From: CAYNWT01 sp964485095
GTDB taxonomy: Bacteria; Planctomycetota; Planctomycetia; Planctomycetales; Planctomycetaceae
Direction: 5' to 3'
Assembly (NCBI GenBank): GCA_964485095.1
Contig: CAZAIB010000008.1
Coordinates: 29,820 to 93,819, forward strand
DNA length: 64,000 bases
Part shown: positions 12,101 to 17,688 of the stretch, one piece after another
Numbering within the stretch: position 1 is the stretch's first letter
Layout of the letters: each line of letters begins with the position of its first letter
The notes under the pieces: generated by a model
Databases searched by the model: none
Seen by the model: the letters and a program-made list of their open reading frames with translations, nothing else
Told to the model about the DNA's origin: nothing
Made by a program: the position numbers and the translations under genes

Positions 12101-14545
12101 AATCCCGCCCCAGTTACCTGGTGATGGCGTCGTTGGCGGGCCGCTTGTGTCGTTGCCGACACTTTCATCCTGCCACGAAGTCAGGATGACATCAGTGCCC
12201 GGAATCCCCAGAACCTGCAAAGCCGCCCCGCTATTGTCGACGGAAGACGTCGGACTTCCTACGCCAATGCGGGCTCGGTTCAGTTTCAGGATCGCACCAG
12301 CGTCAATTATTGTCGTGACGCCGGTCGGCACCTCCAGCGTCGATCCGTCAACAAGCGGCTGCGGAGTCGACGAGACATCAAATCCGATTTCGTACGCATT
12401 GTTATCTTCAATCGTCGAGATATCGCCGTCAGCCCCGCCGTTACCAACGATCCTGACAATGTCGCCCGGAGACGCACTCGCCAACGCAACATCAATCTGA
12501 TTCAGAGGAGACGATACCCGCCCGGTCCCACCGTCTGGGGCATTCTTGTCAACAACAATCTGGTCGACTGGCTCAACCGCGCGGAACCAGAAGTTCTCAA
12601 CGCCACCGGCAACACCATCTCGGTCTCCATCAAACGCTGTACCGGTTGCATCAACCAGCGTGTCATCCACATTCGGTCGGAAGTCCAGACGAAGGTCATA
12701 CGCGCCCTGCGACGTGCCGCCGATACCAGTGTTCGCAATGATTGGTTCGTAGTCATCGTTTCCACTGGCGGAAACACCGATGAAGTAAGTCCCCGGCTCC
12801 AGTGACAACTCCACAAAGCTGTCTTCACTGAAGTAATCGTCGTTTTGAGCAACCAACTCCCCGTCAGCATCAAACAGCCGAAGCACTGAATCCAGGTTGC
12901 TTGAGTTCGCCTGACGCTCTGCCAAAATCTCAGCACTGAATAGACCAGCATCACTGACCTCAAACTGGTACAGATCGATATCGATACTGTCAGGACGGAA
13001 CCGATGCTGCAGGTGAAAAGTATCAGCGTTGACCACAAAATCGGGTTCCGGATCGGCGCCATTGCCCGCCAACGGGTCATCGCCACCAATCGTGGACTCC
13101 GGCAAATCACCAGAGTAACCCAGGCCCAGTAGACGACCAATTCCGCTGGCAGCCTCATGGAACCAGCTTGGGTTGTCGTCAGCCGGTAACGCGATCTCGT
13201 CGTTCCAGTTCTCAGCCGCATCCAACACGACAATGCCCAGGTTCCGGTCCCAGGTGTGTAAGTTGCCGCCCGGCCCATCACCAGGGAAACCTAAAGCGGC
13301 AGGATCACCAGTAACGATCGTCAGACCCTGGTTGTCCGTCTCAACGAAGTCCAGACCCGCTTCCGTACTAAATAGCTCCAGAACTTCCCGAGCGCGCTGT
13401 TTTTGCGCATCGGTAATGAGGTTCAGCAAAGGCGTCCCATCGGGCAGAAAACCGTAGTTGTCCTGGAAGTTGTAGAACACGGTTGTGACACCATCCGTGT
13501 CATCCGCGCCAAGGATGATGTGCCTCTCAGCTTCAATCTCGCGGTGCCCTGGCTCGGAATTAGAGCCCGGGAAATCCAGCGTGTATGACTGCGCCTCAAT
13601 GCCAGCACTCAGAATCTGACTGGTATTTCCAACAGCGCTTAGGTCGCCAATGGTCGTATCCGCGGTGCGAAATGCGTCACCCGGATCAGCCAGAACAGTT
13701 GTTTCAATTGGAGCCTGCGGGGTGCCTTCGTCAGTTCCAATTCGCAACCGGTACGTGCCTGCACCACCAAGATTGTGAATGTTCGCAGAGAAAGTCAAAG
13801 TCGCCTTGTCGGTCGCAGGACTGTACTCGACGGAGTCAGGCCTGAACGTGACATCATCCAAATTGGTTGCGGTGTCGTTCGTGAAAATCAGATCGTAGAA
13901 CGACGGGTCTGTCGCCGAAGCCAGGTCCAGATCATCGTCGTTGAAGTAGACATCGATCTGGTCCCGGGCCTGGATCAGGGTCCCGTTATTCCGACGCGTG
14001 ATCGGCTGAGGAACGATCGAAACAACCTGCGAGCCAAGGTCGAGTTCGAATGGGAATGTCTCATCCGCCCCATTGTTGATGAGTTCGCCATCGGTGTTGG
14101 CCAGACCGAACCCAGCCTCGCCGGAGATATTAATTTGATACTTGTCATCCGGCAGGTTTTGAGCAAACCGAACGACTACGTCTTCAGGCAGATCACCCAA
14201 GCCGGCAAAACCGATCTCGACGTCTACGTCGTTACCGTTGCCAAACGTCCCGTCCACCGAACGGGTCAGCGTGATGGCCCCCAAGGTCGCCGGATCTATC
14301 TCTTGGCCCGGATTGAATTGCAGAGTGATCTGCTGGGGCGCCACATTTCGGATTTCGTCTGGCGACAAAAACTCGCCGACGTTGGGTTGGACCGCGACCA
14401 GAGTCGGAGCCACCAGCAGAGTTTTGTCCTCAAGCTTCTCTGCGGATTGTGCTCCGGAGTCGCGTTCAGGTCGCCGCCGAACGGCCCGCCGGCGATTGAG
14501 AATGAGTCGATTCTGTACAGACCGCAGCCAGGACGTAATCAACAT
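140..14545 (-). CDS. Giant exported/surface protein, 4,801 aa, LEPR-type N-terminus
   Basis: No enzymatic role can be assigned; the architecture is that of a secreted or cell-surface adhesin-like protein. An Arg-rich N-terminus is followed by LEDKTLL (residues 38-44), the variant LEPR-XLL motif of giant planctomycete exoproteins. Around residues 360-490 there is a matrixin-like stretch whose HExxH is degenerate (FHEAASGIGRLLGLGYS). Pre-peptidase C-terminal-type beta domains lie near 520-640, 1500 and 1730. Parallel beta-helix-like segments are scattered between about 850 and 3200. Cadherin/Ig-like domains (NDAP signatures) lie near 3330-3900 and a GEVED-type domain (DYGDAP ... GEVEDHQV) near 3930-4090. 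Six FN3-like repeats of about 90-95 residues (TPTFEW/TPTFAW type) fill about 4110-4690. The C-terminus is a Gly/Leu hydrophobic segment followed by a basic tail (KRRSDKKSRDRR), which could anchor it. ATG with an AGGGG stretch upstream. It is monocistronic in this window. Confidence 0.9.
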   Translation of the reverse strand: MLITSWLRSVQNRLILNRRRAVRRRPERDSGAQSAEKLEDKTLLVAPTLVAVQPNVGEFLSPDEIRNVAPQQITLQFNPGQEIDPATLGAITLTRSVDGTFGNGNDVDVEIGFAGLGDLPEDVVVRFAQNLPDDKYQINISGEAGFGLANTDGELINNGADETFPFELDLGSQVVSIVPQPITRRNNGTLIQARDQIDVYFNDDDLDLASATDPSFYDLIFTNDTATNLDDVTFRPDSVEYSPATDKATLTFSANIHNLGGAGTYRLRIGTDEGTPQAPIETTVLADPGDAFRTADTTIGDLSAVGNTSQILSAGIEAQSYTLDFPGSNSEPGHREIEAERHIILGADDTDGVTTVFYNFQDNYGFLPDGTPLLNLITDAQKQRAREVLELFSTEAGLDFVETDNQGLTIVTGDPAALGFPGDGPGGNLHTWDRNLGIVVLDAAENWNDEIALPADDNPSWFHEAASGIGRLLGLGYSGDLPESTIGGDDPLAGNGADPEPDFVVNADTFHLQHRFRPDSIDIDLYQFEVSDAGLFSAEILAERQANSSNLDSVLRLFDADGELVAQNDDYFSEDSFVELSLEPGTYFIGVSASGNDDYEPIIANTGIGGTSQGAYDLRLDFRPNVDDTLVDATGTAFDGDRDGVAGGVENFWFRAVEPVDQIVVDKNAPDGGTGRVSSPLNQIDVALASASPGDIVRIVGNGGADGDISTIEDNNAYEIGFDVSSTPQPLVDGSTLEVPTGVTTIIDAGAILKLNRARIGVGSPTSSVDNSGAALQVLGIPGTDVILTSWQDESVGNDTSGPPTTPSPGNWGGIAFQNDVDNDEARFNYENEGIFLNYVTHADIQFGGGNVVVNSQSETVNPIHLTEARPTIINNKISQSADSAVSADPDSFEETNFNTPEFQSLTAFTTDYNRVGPDIYGNILTQNSTNGLFIRVETAAGSDPNRLNVAARFDDTDIVHVLTGNLEVAGTPGGAVLDSTSPSVILVTLTESPVGGTLTAGVYNYRLVFVDAAGNESPASDVTRDVVVTGPTSTVLLENLPPATSGFVGRRLYRSDAAAGGTYELVANLDVSDTTFLDDGTTFTQTLDPVAQVQLARLNARLAIDAGTILKLDQARIEVGFGASLIAEGDLGREIIVTSRNDDRFGIGGTFDTNSDDDDLVESEPAPGDFGGIYAGHTSNLSLDRTLVTFGGGTTPLEGTFGSFNAIEIHQANARITNSVFENNADGVGVTGAENRFGRLANASATIFVRGSQPIIVGNIIRDGAGPAISINTNSLNHEFVRDAGRSRGDASFIDSYSDNQGPLIRENVLGRNAINGVEIRGETIATGGVWDDTDIVHVLRSEIYIPDLHTFGGLRLESSPDASLVVKLSGADAGFTANGRPLDITDRIGGSLQIVGQPFRPVVLTSLADDTIGAGFGLDGLPLTDTNSDGNATTPQPGDWRSVLIDQFANDRNVSIIVEGETANELAPDTNGATTVAQFLGQLGEGERDSDENLRLGFSINGSINRAEDVDVYSFSASSGTELFIDLDSTRHALDGVVELLNANGQIIAQSDNSLDELRGNFSVFTGVGDPNANVLSRSVHEGVDYYSTNQRDAGFRVILPGATGSVGTFFVRIRSSNIDSLDPTADRGDLQDTSKLGDGLTSGGYELQIRLREVDEAAGSTVRYGDIRFATNGIEVFGHPSHSPLTGELAEPEGDDGNDTLGTAQDAGNFGNTDRAALAFSGTLSDPADVDFFEFDVQFDSTEDGDPFPDLHMPVIFDLDYADGFSRANTTVSIFDENGELVYIGRDSSIAEDRPAPLNGADVDDLSRGTVGPRDAFIGPVELAVGRYFIAVTASGQIPSVLDPAVTAQTRLEPLTTITRVAEERFGNDAPATSDGPITDLFTTVTEADGTLGLDPSHTNFTLSDVSLFVSGSGQTGATTGIYLVDAFTGAVQEHVGQFQQAIGDIAIRPDGELFTHANSVFNGVPNDTTLGHFAHIDTSNGAITDLGDEGPNTFTGDCIPPTVNQANVGLNYTATHFDGTGATAGLAVAENRAVTANPPAEDYYNRNALFNFNYSTGTVINQEALPRLGPALACDGIHTDLFEIGQITAVQDNYIVGLADARDANGSPNSFGDTDLYAIDDQGVLYAVDYVLGTAQAPGRARNVRTQQIRQVIDRPFSGLVNGPRVGTEDGAYEQILFGITEDGEIYAFDTSGNLQPVLADGQSMVSTGIPNPSGLAFGTLDYNLWNVTNNRANDAGHGTTAAPDGSRVATPGGSSLYFGNQAGGLDAGNKNNLGAANGFLPTANAVNDINFPGGAQGDVISNEFSLEGYSSEDKPALYFNYFLETEDLEGTNVSDSLRVYVGGDETFVDPATGEFTSWSLLATNNDVQIAGPGNDELDFGIGNANTNFPDTQSFRNVEPLFDNTNTWLQARVDLSSFAGADSLRLRFVFASSGTLNIGGAATANPAVFPATGGEELYSLPGSDLRDGDQFIIEDNGVQNTFTFDLGYTLITPSGGAITEGDTFTVDGTTFEFDSDGTTSAGFAVPYAPLMTADEIASSVSAAIDQFLAGTVEPSQFGNRINLIGAGTLSQAGSLVIEGSPGAAENPISINSALTREEVAAEMRSVLASVLAGGSPLAIKGTGDQLVLATYNIIDSGPLPAANTLPGDGFGFADSNIGGPSTRGSNNAVEGVYIDDIIIGFAERGELVTNAPNDSTFTADPLGSAGTQVGPYDVEIRRASEFGFSQNAAPSLVLTRSIDTNDRVANQTSLVVPSGGGIGDGETFSISDGTNTVIFEFEDVSAGNGVAAGHQPITFDPFNGATGDEAADLDEELAVRIRDAINSPAVQGIIDVTAGLSDGAATGGGSTSNIVNLYGNVIVDLERPADTFGVVGELNPVSPLNSDDLFTFENLSAGGEGISSISLILPEGSYFDPDPGGVAPNDSGPDGSSGPAVSVNSDAVGQTFTFDLNDLGVRDTVTVLFSNFDAGEVFEFGVDLESSNNPLDYLGTKYIITFDSGRTVAGLFQNTQDVNPLAHDDIIDPARRDFVGVLASQLALIQFDDFGDSNQFRDQGQILIQQNSVTDSAEFGIVADAGDRNPANVPLSGTLPHQGPVRNLQELNTENLVPGVVIENNVVARGGTGGIHFSGDSTTGVLAPVPYGRIINNTVVGDSSGIGILVDDNAGPTILNNIVADLTTGLQVAGDSQANTVVGTTLYSGNGTDADSGAIGLGTFSIVLPGTDPLFIDAANGNYYPAPQSATIDSSLNSLGDRAEIVQVKSPLGISVSPILAPDLDVFGQFRGDDPDVSPPSGLGSSVFKDRGAIDRVDFFRPSAVLANPEDGSVIDLDPDPDEVWINVPDVLRQFVIRLDDEGIGIDDSTVTSAAFKLFQDDVELVDGVDYIFTYNSNTSEAIFTAVTTFEFERFYRIEVDNNGPMEDGIQGIRDLAGNSLRANQADGTTQFFILVTDGVNDPPENSVPADQTLPEDTVFTFSSLSGTGITVSDPDVHLGNNELQVTLTATNGLLTLGGITGLTFTVGDGTDDTTMTFTGDVVDLNIALNGLTLTPTPEFVGDATVTITTEDQGQFSGPPVENESDTDVITLTYFQVNDAPTFDLPGNPPVGVIEDAGLQTVVGFAANMDAGAPNESDQTLTFLVSLTSSTGNLAFTSGPAIDPVTGDLTYETAPHTNGTATFEVVLQDDGPNGGEDVNTSTPLSFTLNVEAINDEPNFELLGDADPPAVDEDAGPQTIPGYITNAVPGPIEATDEVGQEVSLSFQLIGTSGNLEFVSLFIDPVTGDLTYEAAPNTAGSGLVSVTIVDNGTAAPPPHDNEGPTQQFFIVVNSVDDVPVAVTPDYTIDHGDSLVLDATESFDVDIPLGDSLTYSWDLDNDGVFGDAVGATPSIPWSTLIGFGFTPASTNTIQLQVTDEPDGSGNSRTDIAQATVTVIAVDYGDAPNSFGTNRPDGAAHVILPGFHLGSGVDSDIDGQAGGNLQGDDNNGIDDEDGISFPTTIEADTTQALSSPFTVTVTSVFAARLDAWVDFNNDGVFDASEHINGGISYDVFNGTQSLPLTVPAGSALGSLPARFRLSTSGGLTPTGRANEGEVEDHQVTIIAVQPPQVPAFDTTAPGPSTTDLTPTFEWSADPANTSYQFQLFAPDGSLLEDGQNLGVPFFTVANELPFGTYTYRVRAFNRAGTASDWSPFASLDVVPEAVIYETPTGRVPDSTPTFAWTAIEGVEGYTLVVNNQAGDNIITETVTGTFFTSPIELPLGSYVVEVNAFAGGVTGDASQTSIDIVAPPVVTGPESLTFDETPTITWEAPLGAGTFQVRIRKPGDPTNLVNVTGITDNFFTLTEPLPFGDYVVLVRATAASDPTFFSNIDREAFEIVSRPEIIAPGNEITDGSATVQWTAVSGGESYEVRINNVTTGEDNFIVETGIEGLSYQLPNLPVGRYEIEVRGINPFGEESRSDIQSLNVVTRPTGLSPIGSFFDRQPVFTVDTLDGVQDYELRVHKLLSGGTPGTEDGRVNNFIRLVLPNGETSYGSPYETIFGTRIFIPNSGYIAYFRGITSDGLRTRWSEGFQFRVGGQPTLDPVEANGDSTPTFNWTPIPDAVRYIFRIRRVSDNRVVRRETQLFDTTYTLTDPLPSGDYRAWVRAVSADGVLSPFSGSRPFTVTDSAEAFLELDDQPIMVEPESVALVGPEGIELQQQIELPEVALPVGTVTDPAIEIIEQHDIPMLPEERFIPESEGSSWLPEVEGVDDVLSSSLGWLNDVTAEDIANSEANDVELRATEVAGGVLGGLLGAALLKRRSDKKSRDRRSL

Positions 14546-14939
14546 TTAATGCAACCCCTGATTTATCAACAGTTTAAGGCGTCAGACCAACACTAACCGC
14601 CCAAAGTCCTAATTCCGCTACGGCGCAGGCGCGCGCAGCGACAGGTGTATGACGGTCATCGCTCGTCAACACAACATGAATGAGGAAAATGAGGGGATCA
14701 GAAGGATTAATAGGCGGGCTGACTTGGTGGATTCGCGGAGCCGTCACAACCGATTGCTGCGCACGCCGCAAAACGATCGTAATCGCGGGTTTCCACCATC
14801 GTCAAACCAATTCACACAATGTGGGATACACCCATTCCGCATGTTAGCCGCACGGACCGATTGACCCAGTCTTGACGCATCGTCGATCGACTCGGACAAT
14901 CCTTGCCTGAGATCCTAACATTTTGCGAGAGAGATGGTC
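14546..14939. other. Intergenic region upstream of the giant gene
   Basis: About 390 bases between the start of the giant minus-strand gene and the small plus-strand gene at 14940. It must hold divergent regulatory sequence. I see no convincing ORF, hairpin or sigma-70-like promoter; short ORFs on both strands lack ribosome-binding sites and recognisable composition. Confidence 0.5.
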
Positions 14940-15086
14940 ATGGGCGGCCCCATTGTTCGAACCGGCACGACACCAAAATTCTGGGAAGGCTGGGAGAGGG
15001 CTATGGCCAATGAACCGAAGGCCAAGAAGACCAAAAAGGCAGCGAAATCAAAGAAAAAGACTGCCCGGAAGAAGGCTTCGAAATAA
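14940..15086 (+). CDS. MGGPIVRTG small basic protein (48 aa)
   Basis: A 48-residue protein beginning MGGPIVRTGTTPKFWEGWER and ending in a Lys/Ala-rich tail (KKTKKAAKSKKKTARKKASK). The N-terminal pattern M-G-G-P-x-V-R-T-G-x-T-P-x-F-x-x-x-W followed by a basic tail matches, from memory, a short conserved planctomycete family of unknown function. The tail resembles histone-H1-like or nucleic-acid-binding extensions, which is inference only. A GAGAGAG Shine-Dalgarno precedes ATG 14940 at good distance; an in-frame ATG at 14934 lies too close to it. Its stop sits just before the next gene, so the two may be co-transcribed. Confidence 0.7.
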   Translation: MGGPIVRTGTTPKFWEGWERAMANEPKAKKTKKAAKSKKKTARKKASK

Positions 15087-15163
15087 CCGGAGCCACCGAA
15101 TCGAGAGCGCACGCAACCCTAACTATTGGCTGTTGTTGGGTCGCCCTCTTCACCTTCAGCCTA

Positions 15164-16654
15164 TTGGTCGCGCCGGCTCCTGGCGTTAACGAACCCCACT
15201 ACCTCGGAAAAGCCAAGCACTTTTGGCAGCCCAACTGGTGTCAACGAGACCTCCTAATGGCCTCATCAGACGCCCATTATGTATTCTTCTATGCAACAGG
15301 GTGGATAACAGACCACGTCAACTTCAGATCCGTTGCGATTTTGAGCCGAGCACTGGGGCTGCTGCTGCTCGCATACGCTTGGGTCACACTCGGCAGGAGA
15401 CTGCTGGCGGAGCGGACCGGAGCGGTCCTGCTGAGCCTGCTGCTGTTCTTATGCCTGAACCAACTCGGAACGCTCTCTGGCGAGTGGATCGTTGGCGGAA
15501 TCGAAGGGAAGGTCCCAGCCTGGGCGTTCGGCCTGCTGGCAATCCGGTTCGCGATCGATAGGCGCTGGGTGTGGTTCGGCGCCAACGCTGGCCTGGCCGT
15601 AAGCTTCCACCCTGTGGTCGGCGCATGGGTGACATTGGCGGTCATGTGCAGTGAAGTTGGACAGCTGGTGCTTGCTCGAAGTCCGGCCTGGTCGGGCGGC
15701 AAGGCGAAACACTTGATCCTGGGCGCGGTACTCGCCAGCGTTCTCGCCAGCCCGGGTCTGGTTCCGGCTTTGACGGTCTTGCAGCCACCGGATGAGGTTC
15801 CGGCGGAACTCAAATCCGAAGTCCGTGACGTCCGGCATATGCAGGAAAAAGCCAACTACATCCAGGTGTTTGGCCGACTGAAGCACCATCTGGACCCAGT
15901 CGATTTCCCGCTTTACCGCTGGGTTCAGTACGGCCTGATGTTGGCGGTTTGGATCGCACTGCTGAGACTCCGGCCACTGAGCAACACGACGCGACTATGG
16001 CCGATTGTAGCGGCGGCCACGCTGTTCGCGTTGCTGGCTGTCTGGGTCGGGTACGGACCAAGACCGGCAAGCCAAATGCCTGGCTACGCGTGGAAGGCGG
16101 GGCTGCTAAAGCTCTACCCCTTTCGACTCGTAGACGCACTGCTTCCAATGGTCCTCGCACTCCACCTTGGATCAGTCATCCATGGAGCATTGAAGAACAA
16201 CGCCAACCAAATTCGAATCGCGACCGCGTTGATGTGCGTTCTTACTTTCGCGGGGCCCGCCTGGAGCCGCTTCTCAAACCCACCCCAAGCCGCGCCAGAC
16301 TGGCTTGATGTGTGCGATTGGTGCTCCACAAACACCAGCGAGCAAACACTTTGCGTCACACCTCGCGAAGCCCGAGACTTTAAGTGGTACGCCCAACGAG
16401 CCGAATGGGTGAACTACAAGGACTGCCCGCAGGACGCGGCTGGAATTGTCGAATGGAACCGTCGCCTCTGGCTCATGCGCGAGTGGCGAGTGGCTTCGAT
16501 CGCGGATGGTTCATACTCCCCCGAAGACCTCCGTCGGCTTGCTGAACTCAGTTCGGCCGAGTATCTGATCACGCAAAGAATCCAGCCGATCGAAGCTGAG
16601 CCGGTCTATCGGAACGCCACCTATCGCATCTATCGACTGATCGAGAACCCATGA
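15164..16654 (+). CDS. Polytopic membrane protein, DUF6798-like
   Basis: A roughly 500-residue integral membrane protein with about eight to nine hydrophobic segments (for example RALGLLLLAYAWVTL, LLSLLLFLCLNQLGTL, LMLAVWIALLRL). The N-terminal NEPHYLGKAKHFWQPNWC and SSDAHYVFFYATGW stretches recall the planctomycete DUF6798 family; function unknown. The C-terminal part (ITQRIQPIEAEPVYRNATYRIYRL) is soluble. The start is problematic: TTG 15164 cuts into a predicted N-terminal membrane helix encoded just upstream (about 15116-15163), yet the frame upstream to the TGA at 15011 has no ATG, GTG or TTG. An ATA at 15083 overlaps the stop of the preceding small gene. The stop overlaps the next start as ATGA. 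Confidence 0.65.
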   Translation: MVAPAPGVNEPHYLGKAKHFWQPNWCQRDLLMASSDAHYVFFYATGWITDHVNFRSVAILSRALGLLLLAYAWVTLGRRLLAERTGAVLLSLLLFLCLNQLGTLSGEWIVGGIEGKVPAWAFGLLAIRFAIDRRWVWFGANAGLAVSFHPVVGAWVTLAVMCSEVGQLVLARSPAWSGGKAKHLILGAVLASVLASPGLVPALTVLQPPDEVPAELKSEVRDVRHMQEKANYIQVFGRLKHHLDPVDFPLYRWVQYGLMLAVWIALLRLRPLSNTTRLWPIVAAATLFALLAVWVGYGPRPASQMPGYAWKAGLLKLYPFRLVDALLPMVLALHLGSVIHGALKNNANQIRIATALMCVLTFAGPAWSRFSNPPQAAPDWLDVCDWCSTNTSEQTLCVTPREARDFKWYAQRAEWVNYKDCPQDAAGIVEWNRRLWLMREWRVASIADGSYSPEDLRRLAELSSAEYLITQRIQPIEAEPVYRNATYRIYRLIENP

Positions 16655-17430
16655 CATTCCGCCTCGTCCAACTTACAGACCTGCACCTGTTCGCGGACCA
16701 CGATGCGACCCTAAAAGGCATTCCAACGCGCGACTGCTTGCTGGATGTCCTGAAGTTGATTGCTGAGCAGGAAACGGGGTTCGAACACCTGATCGTCACA
16801 GGCGACCACACCCACGACGAGTTGCCCGCGACCTATCAGGATGTTCGGTCGCTGCTGAGCCCTTGGATTTCCAGGCTGCACATCGTGCCAGGCAACCATG
16901 ACGATCGACCGCTGATTTGAGACACCTTTCCGGAAGTAGTACGCGAGTCGGCCCCTTTGACCTTCTCCTTCGAATGCGACGACTGGCACTTCGTTGGTCT
17001 CGATTCACACTGCCCTGGCGAAGTGCATGGCACATTGGGTGCTGACCAACTTGGTTGGTTTGCCGGACTGGTTCAGTCGATCTCGGGACCGATCGGAATC
17101 TTCATGCACCATCCGCCAATCCCTATGAACAGCCCGTGGATGGACCGAATTTCGCTGACGGACAGCAGTCAGATGCAGCAGATCGTCCTGGACAATCCTC
17201 ACATCAGGTTCGTGAGTTGCGGGCACGTTCATCACGAATCCGCCCACAAACTGGGGACCGCGGACGTGTTTACCACTCCCTCCACGGGACTACAGTTCGA
17301 CCCGAACGGAGACGAACCCGCCTTCGCGGACGAACCGCCGGGCTACCGCGTGTTCCAATTCGACGGCACCGATTTCCAAACGGAAGTGCGCCGCCTGAGA
17401 GAGAACCGGTTCCATCCGTCGGACTCCTGA
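16651..17430 (+). pseudogene. CpdA-like metallophosphoesterase interrupted by one in-frame TGA
   Basis: A calcineurin-like phosphoesterase of the 3',5'-cyclic-AMP phosphodiesterase (CpdA) type, about 259 codons. All five metal-binding blocks are present in one frame: DLH (residues 10-12), GDHTHD (51-56), GNHD (81-84), HHPP (153-156) and GHVHHE (191-196). A single TGA at 16918-16920 (codon 90), just after GNHDDRPLI, splits it. Reading through gives DTFPEVVRESAPLTFSFE, which continues the family smoothly without a frame change. A C-to-T change of CGA, an Arg codon, would account for it. The start overlaps the upstream stop by four bases (ATGA), indicating translational coupling. It may be a very young pseudogene, a sequencing or assembly error, or recoded; the downstream ATG 16957 would make only a fragment lacking half the metal ligands. 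Confidence 0.8.
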
Positions 17431-17523
17431 ACTTGCCCCCGCCCGGCATGCAGAAATCGCCGGTTTGACCCACCCGCCGGAATCGCAATTTCAAAATGCG
17501 GTTCCTAAGCCCCGGCACCCACG

Positions 17524-17553
17524 TTGACCGACCTGAATCCACGGGCATATAAG
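17524..17553 (+). promoter_or_regulatory. Sigma-70-like promoter for the parvulin gene
   Basis: TTGACC (17524-17529) and TATAAG (17548-17553) are separated by 18 bases and lie about 135 bases upstream of the parvulin start, in an otherwise non-coding gap. Seen by consensus matching only. Confidence 0.5.
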
Positions 17554-17688
17554 GCCGGTCCATCCAAGACCGGGTGAATTCTCACCCGAAGATCTCCTCA
17601 CTCACAACTCAACTGTCTCTCTACCCAACTGCACATGGGTGGCCATGTTGCGCCCCCGCTGTGCGCGGAGCAAAGATCGGAGCAAACG

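Noticed and set aside
13775..14596. 273-codon plus-strand ORF opposite the N-terminus of the giant gene
   Set aside because: Same reason: antisense frame, no recognisable domain.
16918..16920. TGA as a selenocysteine codon
   Set aside because: The position sits in a family-like stretch with no redox role, next to intact metal ligands, and I see no selenoprotein machinery or clear SECIS-like hairpin following it.
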